From an uncultured Bacteroidales bacterium (lineage in GTDB: Bacteria > Bacteroidota > Bacteroidia > Bacteroidales > UBA932): 60,494 nt of DNA. Under the pieces are notes generated by a model, which had not been told where the DNA came from, searched no databases, and saw only the letters and a program-made list of their open reading frames with translations. Positions 37,275 through 49,904 of the stretch are shown here, one piece after another. The stretch covers positions 9,649 to 70,142 of the forward strand of contig CAJODR010000014.1 in NCBI GenBank assembly GCA_905233275.1. The letters run 5' to 3'. Both the position numbers and the translations under genes were made by a program. Position 1 is the stretch's first letter. Every line of letters starts with the position of its first letter.

Positions 37275-38449
37275 AGTCTTTCGTATTCGAGCGCAGCCCA
37301 GATCAGGGGGCCGATACCCTTGGGATCGTTGTTGCGGATGCGTTCGTTAATATAATATGTATAGTCGCCGCTTCTCATGTCCTTGCCTCCGAGACCGGCC
37401 ACTTCGCAGCAGCGGGTGAGGGTGACGCCGTCCTCGCTGTCTACGACGAATGTCTTCAGCAGTGCCTTGTATGTCTTCAGCGCGAAACTCTTCAGCGACG
37501 CGTCCAGATAGCCGAGGCGAATGCCCTTGAGCATGGCGTATGCAAACATCGCGTTTGAGGTAGCCTCGACGTAATTGCCTGTAGCCCCCGGCCTGTCCAG
37601 CACCTGATACCACATCCCGGTAGCAGGATCGGCGAATCGGGGCAATTCGTCAAATATCCCTCGGAGAATGCCGACGACCTCGTCGCGCCCCTCCGTACCT
37701 TCCGGAATGAACGGCAGCGTGTCCACGATTGCCATCACATACCACCCGAGGGCGCGTCCCCAGGCGTGCTCCGACTGCCCGGTCACAGGGCTGGCCCAGA
37801 ACATCTGATGCGACGAATCCCATGCATGGCGATAAAGGTGCGTCACGGGGTCGTAAGTGCCCCTTGCCACCGTCAGGAACTGGTGCATGACGTCCCTGAA
37901 GCAGGAATCCCTGCGCTCAGGCGCCTCATACCGCGCGGTATACTCAGCGTAGAATGGCTCCGCCATATACAGCCCGTCCAGCCACATCTGCTCCGGATAG
38001 ACCTGCTTGTGCCAGAATCCGCCTTCCGGGGTCCTCGGCTGCGTGTCAAGTTGCCTCCTCACGGTCTCGATGGCCTTACGGTACTTCTCCTTCCCCGTCA
38101 AATCGTAGAGCGTAAACAGAGTCCTCGCCGGACACACATGGTCCGTCGAATAATTGCTCACCTTGTACTTGTAGATCTGTCCCTCATTATCCACAATCGC
38201 ATCGTACCAGGACTCAACGTAGTTTAAGATGTCCTTTCGAGCGGAAATCTCGTAAACATCCAGGAATGCCTTCAGCTCCAGCCCTGTCGTGTAATTCCAC
38301 TTGAGCTTGCCCTCGAGGCCGTCGATGTACGAGGCCTCCGGATTGCGGGCCATTTCGCTCTCGACAACCTTCAAGGAGAGCGCGGCCTTCTGCGTTGAGC
38401 AGGCGGCCAGGACGAGCGCTGAAGCGAATATGAGGGTCAGTTTTCTCAT
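37271..38449 (-). CDS. Unsaturated rhamnogalacturonyl hydrolase, GH105
   Basis: 392 residues with lipobox LVLAAC (Cys17). GH105 enzymes remove the 4,5-unsaturated galacturonate left by lyases at the non-reducing end. The family blocks EGGFWHKQVYPEQMWLDGLYMAEPFYAEYT and SEHAWGRALGWYVMAIVDTLPFIPEG contain the conserved Asp and the Trp-Gly-Arg-Ala segment of the (alpha/alpha)6 barrel. It overlaps the esterase gene by 4 bases on one side and the PL1 gene by 4 bases on the other, which indicates translational coupling. Probable site of action is the periplasm or inner face of the outer membrane. Confidence 0.9.
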   Translation of the reverse strand: MRKLTLIFASALVLAACSTQKAALSLKVVESEMARNPEASYIDGLEGKLKWNYTTGLELKAFLDVYEISARKDILNYVESWYDAIVDNEGQIYKYKVSNYSTDHVCPARTLFTLYDLTGKEKYRKAIETVRRQLDTQPRTPEGGFWHKQVYPEQMWLDGLYMAEPFYAEYTARYEAPERRDSCFRDVMHQFLTVARGTYDPVTHLYRHAWDSSHQMFWASPVTGQSEHAWGRALGWYVMAIVDTLPFIPEGTEGRDEVVGILRGIFDELPRFADPATGMWYQVLDRPGATGNYVEATSNAMFAYAMLKGIRLGYLDASLKSFALKTYKALLKTFVVDSEDGVTLTRCCEVAGLGGKDMRSGDYTYYINERIRNNDPKGIGPLIWAALEYERL

Positions 38450-40107
38450 TTGTTGTCAAACGGATTCCAGCGGATGCCGTCCTGCTCCTGATACATTACG
38501 TTCTCGAAGGTATACTTCGCGGCCTCTTTCGCGCTCAGCGTGTGCGCCCACTTTACGCGGGCGGATTTCGGAGCGGCGCCGGGGCCGTGGTTGCCGTATT
38601 CGGCGTAGAATGAATTCTTCTTGGTATTCGGCTTGCCTTCCTTCTCCCAGTCGTGCCAGCCTTCCGGCAGAATGTGGCTTCCGAGTTCGCAGTCGATGAA
38701 TACCGTCTTGGCGTATGCACCCCAGGGACGTCCCAGGTAGCATTTGTCGATGCCGGGAGCCGCCGTGAGCGTGCACTTGTGGAATACGTATCCCCATTGC
38801 TGTCCAGGCAGCGTGGAGGCGGCAGTGACGTAGCTATTCTTCTTTGAATGAATGGTGCAGCCCTCGAACCAGGCTATGCTGGGGCCGAATATGAAATCGG
38901 TCGTGCCCTCGATGTAGCAGTCGAGGAAGTAGTTGCGCTTGATACCGCCCTCCTTGCCGAAACGGCCGTAAGTGTAGAGGGTGTCCTGGTTGCCGATGAA
39001 GCGGCAGCGGTTGAAGAAGAGGAAGTCACCGTCGGTGAATACAGCCACGGCCTGGGCGATGTCCTTGCCCTCGCCGGCACTGTTCTCGAAAGTGATGTCC
39101 TCGAAGGTGATGTAGCTGGCGTGAATGTAGATGGTCGCGCTGCCGGAAGTGCCGATAGGGAAGTCACGGCCGGGCCAGAGTTTCTTGGCGTATTTGTCGA
39201 AGGTGATGATGGTACTCTCAGCATCTTCTCCCTTGAAATGGACGCGGAACTTGGTGTGCGGGATGGTCACTTCTTCCTTGTAAACACCTTTGCGAATAAG
39301 CACGTCGGTGATTTCACTGTGGCTGTAGTCAGGGATGGCATTGACCGCTTCCTGGACAGTCATGTAGTCGCCGTGACCGTCGGCCGAGACGACGATGTGA
39401 TAGTAACGCAGATGCCCGGCGATTTCCGGAATCTGCTCTTTGATGCGCTCGCAGACTATTTCCGTCACCTTGCGGGCACCGGAGGCGACTGTATGGGTGT
39501 TGTCGTCCTTGCCGGTCGAAATCATGAAGAATGCTTTTGACGCTTCGTCGCCGAGGCCCTCAATCCAGTCAAGGGTCGGGGTGGTGATGTCGAGCAGCGT
39601 GACGCGCTCTTCCTCCGCAACGGCCTTCATTGCGGCCGGGTAATCGGTGTGGCAGTTGCGGTCGAGCTTGCCTTCCTTGAACCAGCGGCGGGCGACGGGC
39701 GTCAGGAGCACCGGAGTGCCGCCTTTCTCGCGGACGCCGTCAATAAACAGGCGCAGATTGTCCTGGTAAGCTCCGTATGCTGGTGCATAACGGGCAGGAT
39801 CGTCTGCCTTGGAATCATTGTGTCCGAACTGGATGAATACGTAATCCCCGGGCTTGACGGCATTGTAAACCTTGTCCCAGAGGCCTAAGTCAATGAAACT
39901 CTTGGTGCTGCGGCCGTTCTGCGCATAGTTTATTACTTGGACTCCTTCGTCGAGGAAATTCTGGAACATCATGCCCCAGCCTCTCTCGGCACCGGCTTTA
40001 GGAAGGTCTTTTTCCGCCATGGTGCTGTCGCCCATCAGATGGATGGTGAATGAGCTGAGAATGAGCCAGGCGGCTGCGACGAGGGCGGGGAAGAAGGCTT
40101 TGCGCAT
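38446..40107 (-). CDS. Bifunctional pectin esterase: CE12 acetylesterase fused to CE8 methylesterase
   Basis: 553 residues. The first part (about 20-225) is a GDSL/SGNH hydrolase of the rhamnogalacturonan acetylesterase type: IHLMGDSTMAEK with the catalytic Ser, a conserved FIQFGHNDSK block, and a C-terminal DNTHTVASGA with the catalytic His. The second part (about 235-540) is a CE8 pectin methylesterase: GVYKEEV, GNQDTLYTYG with one catalytic Asp, TTDFIFGPS with the nucleophilic Asp and YLGRPWGAYAKTVF with the Arg-Trp pair. It would strip acetyl and methyl groups so that lyases and GH28 can act. The N-terminus is a hydrophobic signal. It starts 1 base after the GH28 stop. Confidence 0.92.
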   Translation of the reverse strand: MRKAFFPALVAAAWLILSSFTIHLMGDSTMAEKDLPKAGAERGWGMMFQNFLDEGVQVINYAQNGRSTKSFIDLGLWDKVYNAVKPGDYVFIQFGHNDSKADDPARYAPAYGAYQDNLRLFIDGVREKGGTPVLLTPVARRWFKEGKLDRNCHTDYPAAMKAVAEEERVTLLDITTPTLDWIEGLGDEASKAFFMISTGKDDNTHTVASGARKVTEIVCERIKEQIPEIAGHLRYYHIVVSADGHGDYMTVQEAVNAIPDYSHSEITDVLIRKGVYKEEVTIPHTKFRVHFKGEDAESTIITFDKYAKKLWPGRDFPIGTSGSATIYIHASYITFEDITFENSAGEGKDIAQAVAVFTDGDFLFFNRCRFIGNQDTLYTYGRFGKEGGIKRNYFLDCYIEGTTDFIFGPSIAWFEGCTIHSKKNSYVTAASTLPGQQWGYVFHKCTLTAAPGIDKCYLGRPWGAYAKTVFIDCELGSHILPEGWHDWEKEGKPNTKKNSFYAEYGNHGPGAAPKSARVKWAHTLSAKEAAKYTFENVMYQEQDGIRWNPFDNK

Positions 40108-40108
40108 A

Positions 40109-41602
40109 TTATTCGGAGACTTGTACGTTTGTAGACTTCTGGACCGTGACCCTCTCTCCGCCGCCGGTGACGGTGAGATCGAGCCCGGAAATGGTGACGT
40201 TCTGGCTGTAGGCTATCGTGATGCCTTCTTTCGCCGTAATCTTGCAGTCATCAATAGTGACATTGCTTACCGGCATCTCCGGGAGGCCGTTGAAGAGCAT
40301 CGCGGTACCGGCGCCGGCGCATGTGATGCCGCTGATGGTGATGTCGCGGAACTCGGGAGTCGTTTCGTCCACCGGACGAATGTCTTCGTCATTGTCCTTT
40401 GACATGTCGGAAGCGGCGACTCCGGCGTAGTAGAGGTTGAATATGATGCCGTAGGAGACGATGTCCTTCATGTAGATGTTGCTGCAGGTGATATTGCGGA
40501 CGACTCCGCCGCGGCCTCTCGTGCTTTTGAAGCGCAGACCGACATCGGTGCCGATGAATTTGCAGTCGGTGACCGTGACATTCTCGACTCCGCCGGACAT
40601 TTCGCTGCCTACGACGAATCCGCCGTGGCCGTGGTAGACGGTGCAGCCGCGGACGGTGAGGTTGCGTGTCGGGCGGGCGTGACGGCGGCCGTCCTCGTCC
40701 TTGCCGGACTTGACGCAGATCGCGTCGTCGCCGACGTCGAAGCTGCTGTTTTCGATAAGGACGTTTTCGCAGCCGTCGATGTCGATGCCGTCACCGTTGG
40801 CGCTGTAGTGGGGGTTGCGGACGATTACATTCCTCACTGTGAGGTCTTTGCACCAAAGCGGGTGGAGATTCCAGCAGGGGGAATTCTGGAAGGTGCAGCC
40901 CTCGAGGAGGATGCGCTCGGAGTTGCGGATAGAGACCATCACGGGGCGGAGGAAAGTCTTGATTTCCAATTCGTCGAGATCGTCGGCGGGCTTGTTGAGG
41001 CTGCCAGCGGTGGCGCGGGCCTTCTTGTAGCCTTCGTTGGGGAACCAGACCTTGCCGTCGTCCGAAAGGACTCCGCCGCGCTCCAGCACCACTTTCCACT
41101 GGTCGTCGGAGACTTTGCGCTTCTTGACCTCTCTCCAGGCGTCGCCGCTGCCGTCGATGATGCCGCGGCCAGTAATTGAGATGTCGGTGACGCCGTCCGC
41201 ATTGATAGGGGAGAGGCAGCGCCTGACGTCGAGACCTTCGAAATTTGTGTCGATAATCGGATAGAGGTCCTCGTCGGAGGAGAATACTATGATGGCATTG
41301 TCGTCAAGGTGAAGGTCAGTATGGCTCCTGAGGGTAATGGGCCCCGTCAGCCAGATGCCCGCGGGGACGTCGAGATGGCCGCCGCCCTTTTCTTCAAGAG
41401 CCGCCATGCCCTTTTCGAATGCTTCCGTCGCGAGGGACTCCCCGTCGCCGACGGCGCCGAAGTCCGTGAGTAATACGCGTGTGTCAGGGATGACGGGTGC
41501 GGCTACGTCAATCACGCCGTCAGAGCCCTGGCGCTGCGATGCTGCGCTGCAGGAGACGAGGATGGCGGTGATAGCCGCGAGGCAGAGTTTTCCGATATTC
41601 AT
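40109..41602 (-). CDS. Polygalacturonase-type glycoside hydrolase, GH28
   Basis: 497 residues with lipobox ILVSCS (Cys18). A right-handed beta-helix with the GH28 catalytic set: SANGDGIDIDGC (first Asp), FDVGDDAICVKSG (Asp-Asp pair), YHGHGGFVVGSEMSGG (Gly-His-Gly) and DVGLRFKSTRGRGG (Arg-x-Lys). An N-terminal DTRVLLTDFGAVGDG block is the usual start of the helix. It hydrolyses alpha-1,4-galacturonan or exo-galacturonate ends. It is the first gene of the pectin operon, and its ATG touches operator C1. Confidence 0.93.
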   Translation of the reverse strand: MNIGKLCLAAITAILVSCSAASQRQGSDGVIDVAAPVIPDTRVLLTDFGAVGDGESLATEAFEKGMAALEEKGGGHLDVPAGIWLTGPITLRSHTDLHLDDNAIIVFSSDEDLYPIIDTNFEGLDVRRCLSPINADGVTDISITGRGIIDGSGDAWREVKKRKVSDDQWKVVLERGGVLSDDGKVWFPNEGYKKARATAGSLNKPADDLDELEIKTFLRPVMVSIRNSERILLEGCTFQNSPCWNLHPLWCKDLTVRNVIVRNPHYSANGDGIDIDGCENVLIENSSFDVGDDAICVKSGKDEDGRRHARPTRNLTVRGCTVYHGHGGFVVGSEMSGGVENVTVTDCKFIGTDVGLRFKSTRGRGGVVRNITCSNIYMKDIVSYGIIFNLYYAGVAASDMSKDNDEDIRPVDETTPEFRDITISGITCAGAGTAMLFNGLPEMPVSNVTIDDCKITAKEGITIAYSQNVTISGLDLTVTGGGERVTVQKSTNVQVSE

Positions 41603-41619
41603 ACAAACGTTTGCACAAT
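41601..41619. promoter_or_regulatory. Operator C1, LacI-type palindrome at the start of the pectin operon
   Basis: ATACAAACGTTTGCACAAT, identical to operator A. The palindromic core is 41604-41613. It begins 10 bases after the -7 box and reaches the ATG of the GH28 gene, so binding would block transcription start. Confidence 0.8.
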
Positions 41620-41625
41620 AATATG

Positions 41626-41654
41626 CAAAGATAACAATTAATCCCGAAATACAA
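41626..41654 (-). promoter_or_regulatory. Promoter of the 17.7-kb pectin operon
   Basis: TTG (41654 to 41652), an 18-base spacer, TATCTTTG (41633 to 41626). The -33 box lies inside operator C2. Confidence 0.7.
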
Positions 41655-41661
41655 ACGTTTT
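41652..41661. promoter_or_regulatory. Operator C2, imperfect second copy
   Basis: CAAACGTTTT, one base from the core palindrome, 48 bp centre to centre from C1 and overlapping the -33 box. It also lies in the loop of an imperfect inverted repeat (about 41637-41673, CCCG/CGGG stem) after the clp gene. Confidence 0.55.
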
Positions 41662-41691
41662 CCGGGATAATTAATTGAAAAATGAAATAAT

Positions 41692-44016
41692 TTATTCTTT
41701 TACGCTGACAACGAGGCTTTCCTTGTCGGGGGAGGGAGTCAGCCTGAGCGTCTTTTCTGCGGTGACCCTGCCTTTACGGAGGAGTGAATCGGAAAGGATG
41801 AATTCCGACACCGGATCCTCGATGAGGCGCGTGATTGCCCGTTTCAGAGGCCTGGCTCCGTAATTCTCGTCATATCCGGCATCCGCGACGATACGCTTTG
41901 CCGCAGGGGTGATCTGAAGAATGTAGCCGGCCTCCTTCGCCCTCGCGCGAAGGTCCTTGAGCTCGATATCGATAATCTCGGAAATATCGTCTTTCGTCAG
42001 CGAATTGAAGTATATCTCATCGTCCACGCGGTTGATGAATTCCGGCGGGAATGCCTTCCTGACGGCCTTCTCCACGACACTTCTGCGATCTGCTGCGGTA
42101 TTTCTTCCCGCTGTCGCGAATCCCACCCCTTTGCCGAATTCCGCCACCTCGCGGCTCCCGACATTGGAGGTCATGATGATGATTGTATTCTTGAAGTCGA
42201 CCGTGCGGCCGTTGCTGTCGGTGAGGCGGCCTTCGTCCATGACCTGAAGGAGGAGGTTGAAGATGTCCGGATTGGCCTTCTCGATCTCGTCGAGAAGCAC
42301 GACGCAGTAGGGCTTGCGGCGCACCGGCTCGCTGAGCTGGCCACCCTCCTCGTATCCGACATATCCGGGAGGCGCGCCGATGAGCCGCGAGACGGAGAAC
42401 TTCTCCATGTACTCGCTCATGTCGATGCGGACCATGTTCTCCTCGGAGTCGAATAAGTATTCAGCGAGAGCCTTTGCCAGAGCTGTTTTTCCGACGCCCG
42501 TGGGGCCGAAGAACATGAATGAACCGATTGGCCTGGAGGGGTCTTTGAGGCCTGCCCGGTTGCGCCTGATTGCCCTTACGACGATGTCCAGGGCCTCGTC
42601 CTGGCCGATAATCTTGTCGCGCAGGCTCTCCTTCATCTTGAGCAGCCTGGCGCTTTCCTTCTGGGCGACCTTGGTGATGGGGACGCCGGTGATTTTGGAT
42701 ACCACCGCGGCGATGTCTTCAGCGTCGACGGTATCCTTGGGGCCCTTGCGTCCGCCGAGGGAGAGATGGACCATCGAACCGGCTTCGTCGAATGCGTCTA
42801 TGGCCTTGTCCGGCAGCGATCGGTCAGTGATGTAACGTTCTGTCAGCCTGACACTTTCTTCAACGGCAGCATCGGTATAGTGCACCTTGTGGAATTCCTC
42901 GTAAGCGGGCCTGAGGTTTCGGAGGATCTCGATGGTCTGGGCCGCGTCAGTGGGCTCCACGAGAATCTTCTGGAAGCGCCTGTCGAGGGCTCCGTCCTTC
43001 TCGACTATCTTGGTGAATTCGTCCACGGTAGTCGCGCCGATGCACTGGATTTCGCCGCGGGCGAGTGCCGGTTTCAGCATATTGGCAGCGTCGAGGCTAC
43101 CCTGGGCGCCGCCGGCTCCGACGATTGTGTGGAATTCGTCTATGAAGAGAATGATGTCGGGGTCGGAAGAGACTTCGGCGATGATGCCCTTCAGGCGCTT
43201 TTCAAAGTCGCCGCGGAACTTGGTGCCGGCGACCACCGAAGCGATGTCAAGCGAGATCAGCCGCTTCTTGGAAAGGGTAGGAGAGATGGCCCCTGAGGCT
43301 ATCCTGAGGGCGATTCCTTCGACAATCGCAGACTTGCCGACGCCCGGCTCGCCGATGAGCATAGGGTTGTTTTTCTTGCGCCTTCCGAGTATTTCTATTA
43401 CCCTCGAAATCTCACGGTCACGCCCGATGACGGGGTCGAGTTTTCCTTCCCTCGCGGCCTTTGTAAGGTCGAATCCGTAGTCCTCGAACGGGTCCCTTTT
43501 CTTCTCTTCCTTCGGCGTATCTTCCCCGCTTTCAACCTCCGGCGCAGGTGCCTTTTCCTGCGGCTGGGGAGTGCCGAGGAGCTGTTCGTCCCTGAGATAG
43601 GAGAATATGCGCTGGTAGTTGATGCCGTTCTCCGCAAGGTAGGCCTGTCCGTAGCTCTCGCTGGCCCTGCAAAGTGCGAGCAGAAGGTGCTGGGACGATG
43701 CTTCCGTGCTCCGCATCCTCGTTGCCTCCATGATGGCAATAGAGAGGATATTCTGCGCAAGGCGCGAAAAATTGATCTGCTCCAGGGCGCTGTATGGGAG
43801 CGTCTCCCCGGTCACGATCTTTGAGTCGATGAACTGCTTCATCTCCTCGAAGTCGATTCCGAGGTCGCGGATAGTCTTCGCCGCTACCGATTCGTCGTGA
43901 CGGAGAATGCCGAGGTACAGGTGGTCAGGCGAAATGCCGTAACTGCCGGTACGAAGGGCTTCCTCGCGCGCGTACCTTATTATTTCATTGAGTTGGTCGG
44001 ATATTCTGATTTCCAT
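41692..44016 (-). CDS. ClpA/ClpC-type AAA+ ATPase, protease-binding
   Basis: 774 residues from MEIRISDQLNEII. It has an N-terminal Clp repeat domain (about 1-145), a first AAA+ module with Walker A GEPGVGKSA, and a second with GPTGVGKTALAKA and VVLLDEIEKANPDIF. The GKGVGFATA loop after the second Walker B corresponds to the ClpP-binding IGF/VGF loop. Where ClpC has its coiled-coil M domain there is only a short GGRKGPKDTVDAED linker, so in architecture it is ClpA-like and shorter than the usual Bacteroidetes ClpC (about 840 residues). It unfolds substrates for ClpP. It begins 4 bases after the small exported protein gene. Confidence 0.9.
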   Translation of the reverse strand: MEIRISDQLNEIIRYAREEALRTGSYGISPDHLYLGILRHDESVAAKTIRDLGIDFEEMKQFIDSKIVTGETLPYSALEQINFSRLAQNILSIAIMEATRMRSTEASSQHLLLALCRASESYGQAYLAENGINYQRIFSYLRDEQLLGTPQPQEKAPAPEVESGEDTPKEEKKRDPFEDYGFDLTKAAREGKLDPVIGRDREISRVIEILGRRKKNNPMLIGEPGVGKSAIVEGIALRIASGAISPTLSKKRLISLDIASVVAGTKFRGDFEKRLKGIIAEVSSDPDIILFIDEFHTIVGAGGAQGSLDAANMLKPALARGEIQCIGATTVDEFTKIVEKDGALDRRFQKILVEPTDAAQTIEILRNLRPAYEEFHKVHYTDAAVEESVRLTERYITDRSLPDKAIDAFDEAGSMVHLSLGGRKGPKDTVDAEDIAAVVSKITGVPITKVAQKESARLLKMKESLRDKIIGQDEALDIVVRAIRRNRAGLKDPSRPIGSFMFFGPTGVGKTALAKALAEYLFDSEENMVRIDMSEYMEKFSVSRLIGAPPGYVGYEEGGQLSEPVRRKPYCVVLLDEIEKANPDIFNLLLQVMDEGRLTDSNGRTVDFKNTIIIMTSNVGSREVAEFGKGVGFATAGRNTAADRRSVVEKAVRKAFPPEFINRVDDEIYFNSLTKDDISEIIDIELKDLRARAKEAGYILQITPAAKRIVADAGYDENYGARPLKRAITRLIEDPVSEFILSDSLLRKGRVTAEKTLRLTPSPDKESLVVSVKE

Positions 44017-44020
44017 ATTC

Positions 44021-44377
44021 TTAATTCCAGTCTCCGCCATCCGGCAGGAGTGACTCCGGAACGGCTTTCAGGTTGATGCAGCCGTCGAAGAATGACTTGT
44101 AACAGTTGGCGTGAATTGTCATCATCGGCATTAGAGGCATCTGTAAGGTTGACGTGATGGTCCTGATAAACTGGAATGTGTTCTTGCCTGCGTATCCGGG
44201 ATTGTCCGAGATTGAAATGCCGCTCCGGTAGGGCATGTCAAGTTTAAGGGTGTCCGGCCGGTCAGTATAGACCGTATCGGCCTCAAAAGACGGCCTACGG
44301 ACACTCACGCCGGCCTTCAAACAGATCGGCAGCAGGAACAATACTCCACTTAAAACCAATAACTTAATCCTCGTCAT
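44021..44377 (-). CDS. Small exported protein of unknown function
   Basis: 118 residues from MTRIKLLVLSGVLFLLPICLKAG, which is a signal peptide (cleavage near KAG); longer frames start inside or near the promoter. I do not recognise the mature part (SVRRPSFEADTVYTDRPD onward). It has two Cys, one in NCYKSFFDGC, and ends ESLLPDGGDWN. It lies 4 bases before the clp gene and shares its promoter, so both may respond to the same stress. No domain can be named. Confidence 0.6.
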   Translation of the reverse strand: MTRIKLLVLSGVLFLLPICLKAGVSVRRPSFEADTVYTDRPDTLKLDMPYRSGISISDNPGYAGKNTFQFIRTITSTLQMPLMPMMTIHANCYKSFFDGCINLKAVPESLLPDGGDWN

Positions 44378-44416
44378 AGCCTCTACGCGAACGCGCATTT
44401 GCTCAAAATATGCACA

Positions 44417-44447
44417 CAAATCTAATAAAATTCTTTAGTTTATCAAA
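44417..44447 (-). promoter_or_regulatory. Promoter of the small exported protein and clp genes
   Basis: TTTG (44447 to 44444), a 19-base spacer, TAGATTTG (44424 to 44417). Confidence 0.65.
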
Positions 44448-44450
44448 TAC

Positions 44451-44536
44451 GGGGTCGGGTATCCCCCGAAAATCTTGGATTTTTGGGGTGGATTGGCCGA
44501 GGGTGTCCATGGGTCTGAATAGCAACACCCGACCCC
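44451..44536. other. Structured element upstream of dnaK
   Basis: An outer perfect 10-bp inverted repeat GGGGTCGGGT (44451-44460) / ACCCGACCCC (44527-44536) encloses a hairpin CCCCGAAAAT CTTGG ATTTTTGGGG (44464-44488). A third pairing, GGGTGT (44501-44506) with ACACCC (44525-44530), competes with the outer stem. The rest of the gap to dnaK (44537-44654) holds a near-palindrome CTGACAAATTGGCAG (44552-44566) and no TAnnTTTG box. Whether the element acts as RNA or DNA is not known. Confidence 0.45.
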
Positions 44537-44654
44537 TTATGGTGTTACAAACTGACAAATTGGCAGAAGGCGGGGGAGTGGCACAGTGTTCGATGAGGGT
44601 TGATTCGCCGCAGGGTTTGCGGCAGAGTATGACAAGATAAAAACGAGTATAATT

Positions 44655-46514
<1,860 letters not shown>

Positions 46515-46532
46515 GGATCTCCAAGTACATAC

Positions 46533-46562
46533 AAAAAGCGACCTGTTCAGGCCGCTTTTTTT
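46533..46562. terminator. Terminator between dnaK and the P-type ATPase gene
   Basis: AAAAAGCG and CCTG pair with CAGG and CGCTTTTTTT (46533-46562, one mismatch). A-rich and T-rich flanks let it work in both directions between convergent genes. Confidence 0.85.
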
Positions 46563-46570
46563 GGTTCGCG

Positions 46571-49904
<3,334 letters not shown>

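Noticed and set aside
11841..41602. A regulator gene for the pectin locus within the window
   Set aside because: No frame shows a LacI, AraC, GntR, sigma factor or histidine kinase motif, so the regulator must lie elsewhere.
41637..41673. Inverted repeat as a clear clp terminator
   Set aside because: The arms need bulges and no T-run follows on the minus strand; the region is better explained by the pectin promoter and operator C2.
44579..44592. Sigma-54-like TGGCAC before dnaK
   Set aside because: The -24 half fits, but the expected TTGC at -12 reads TCGA. Too weak to list as a promoter.
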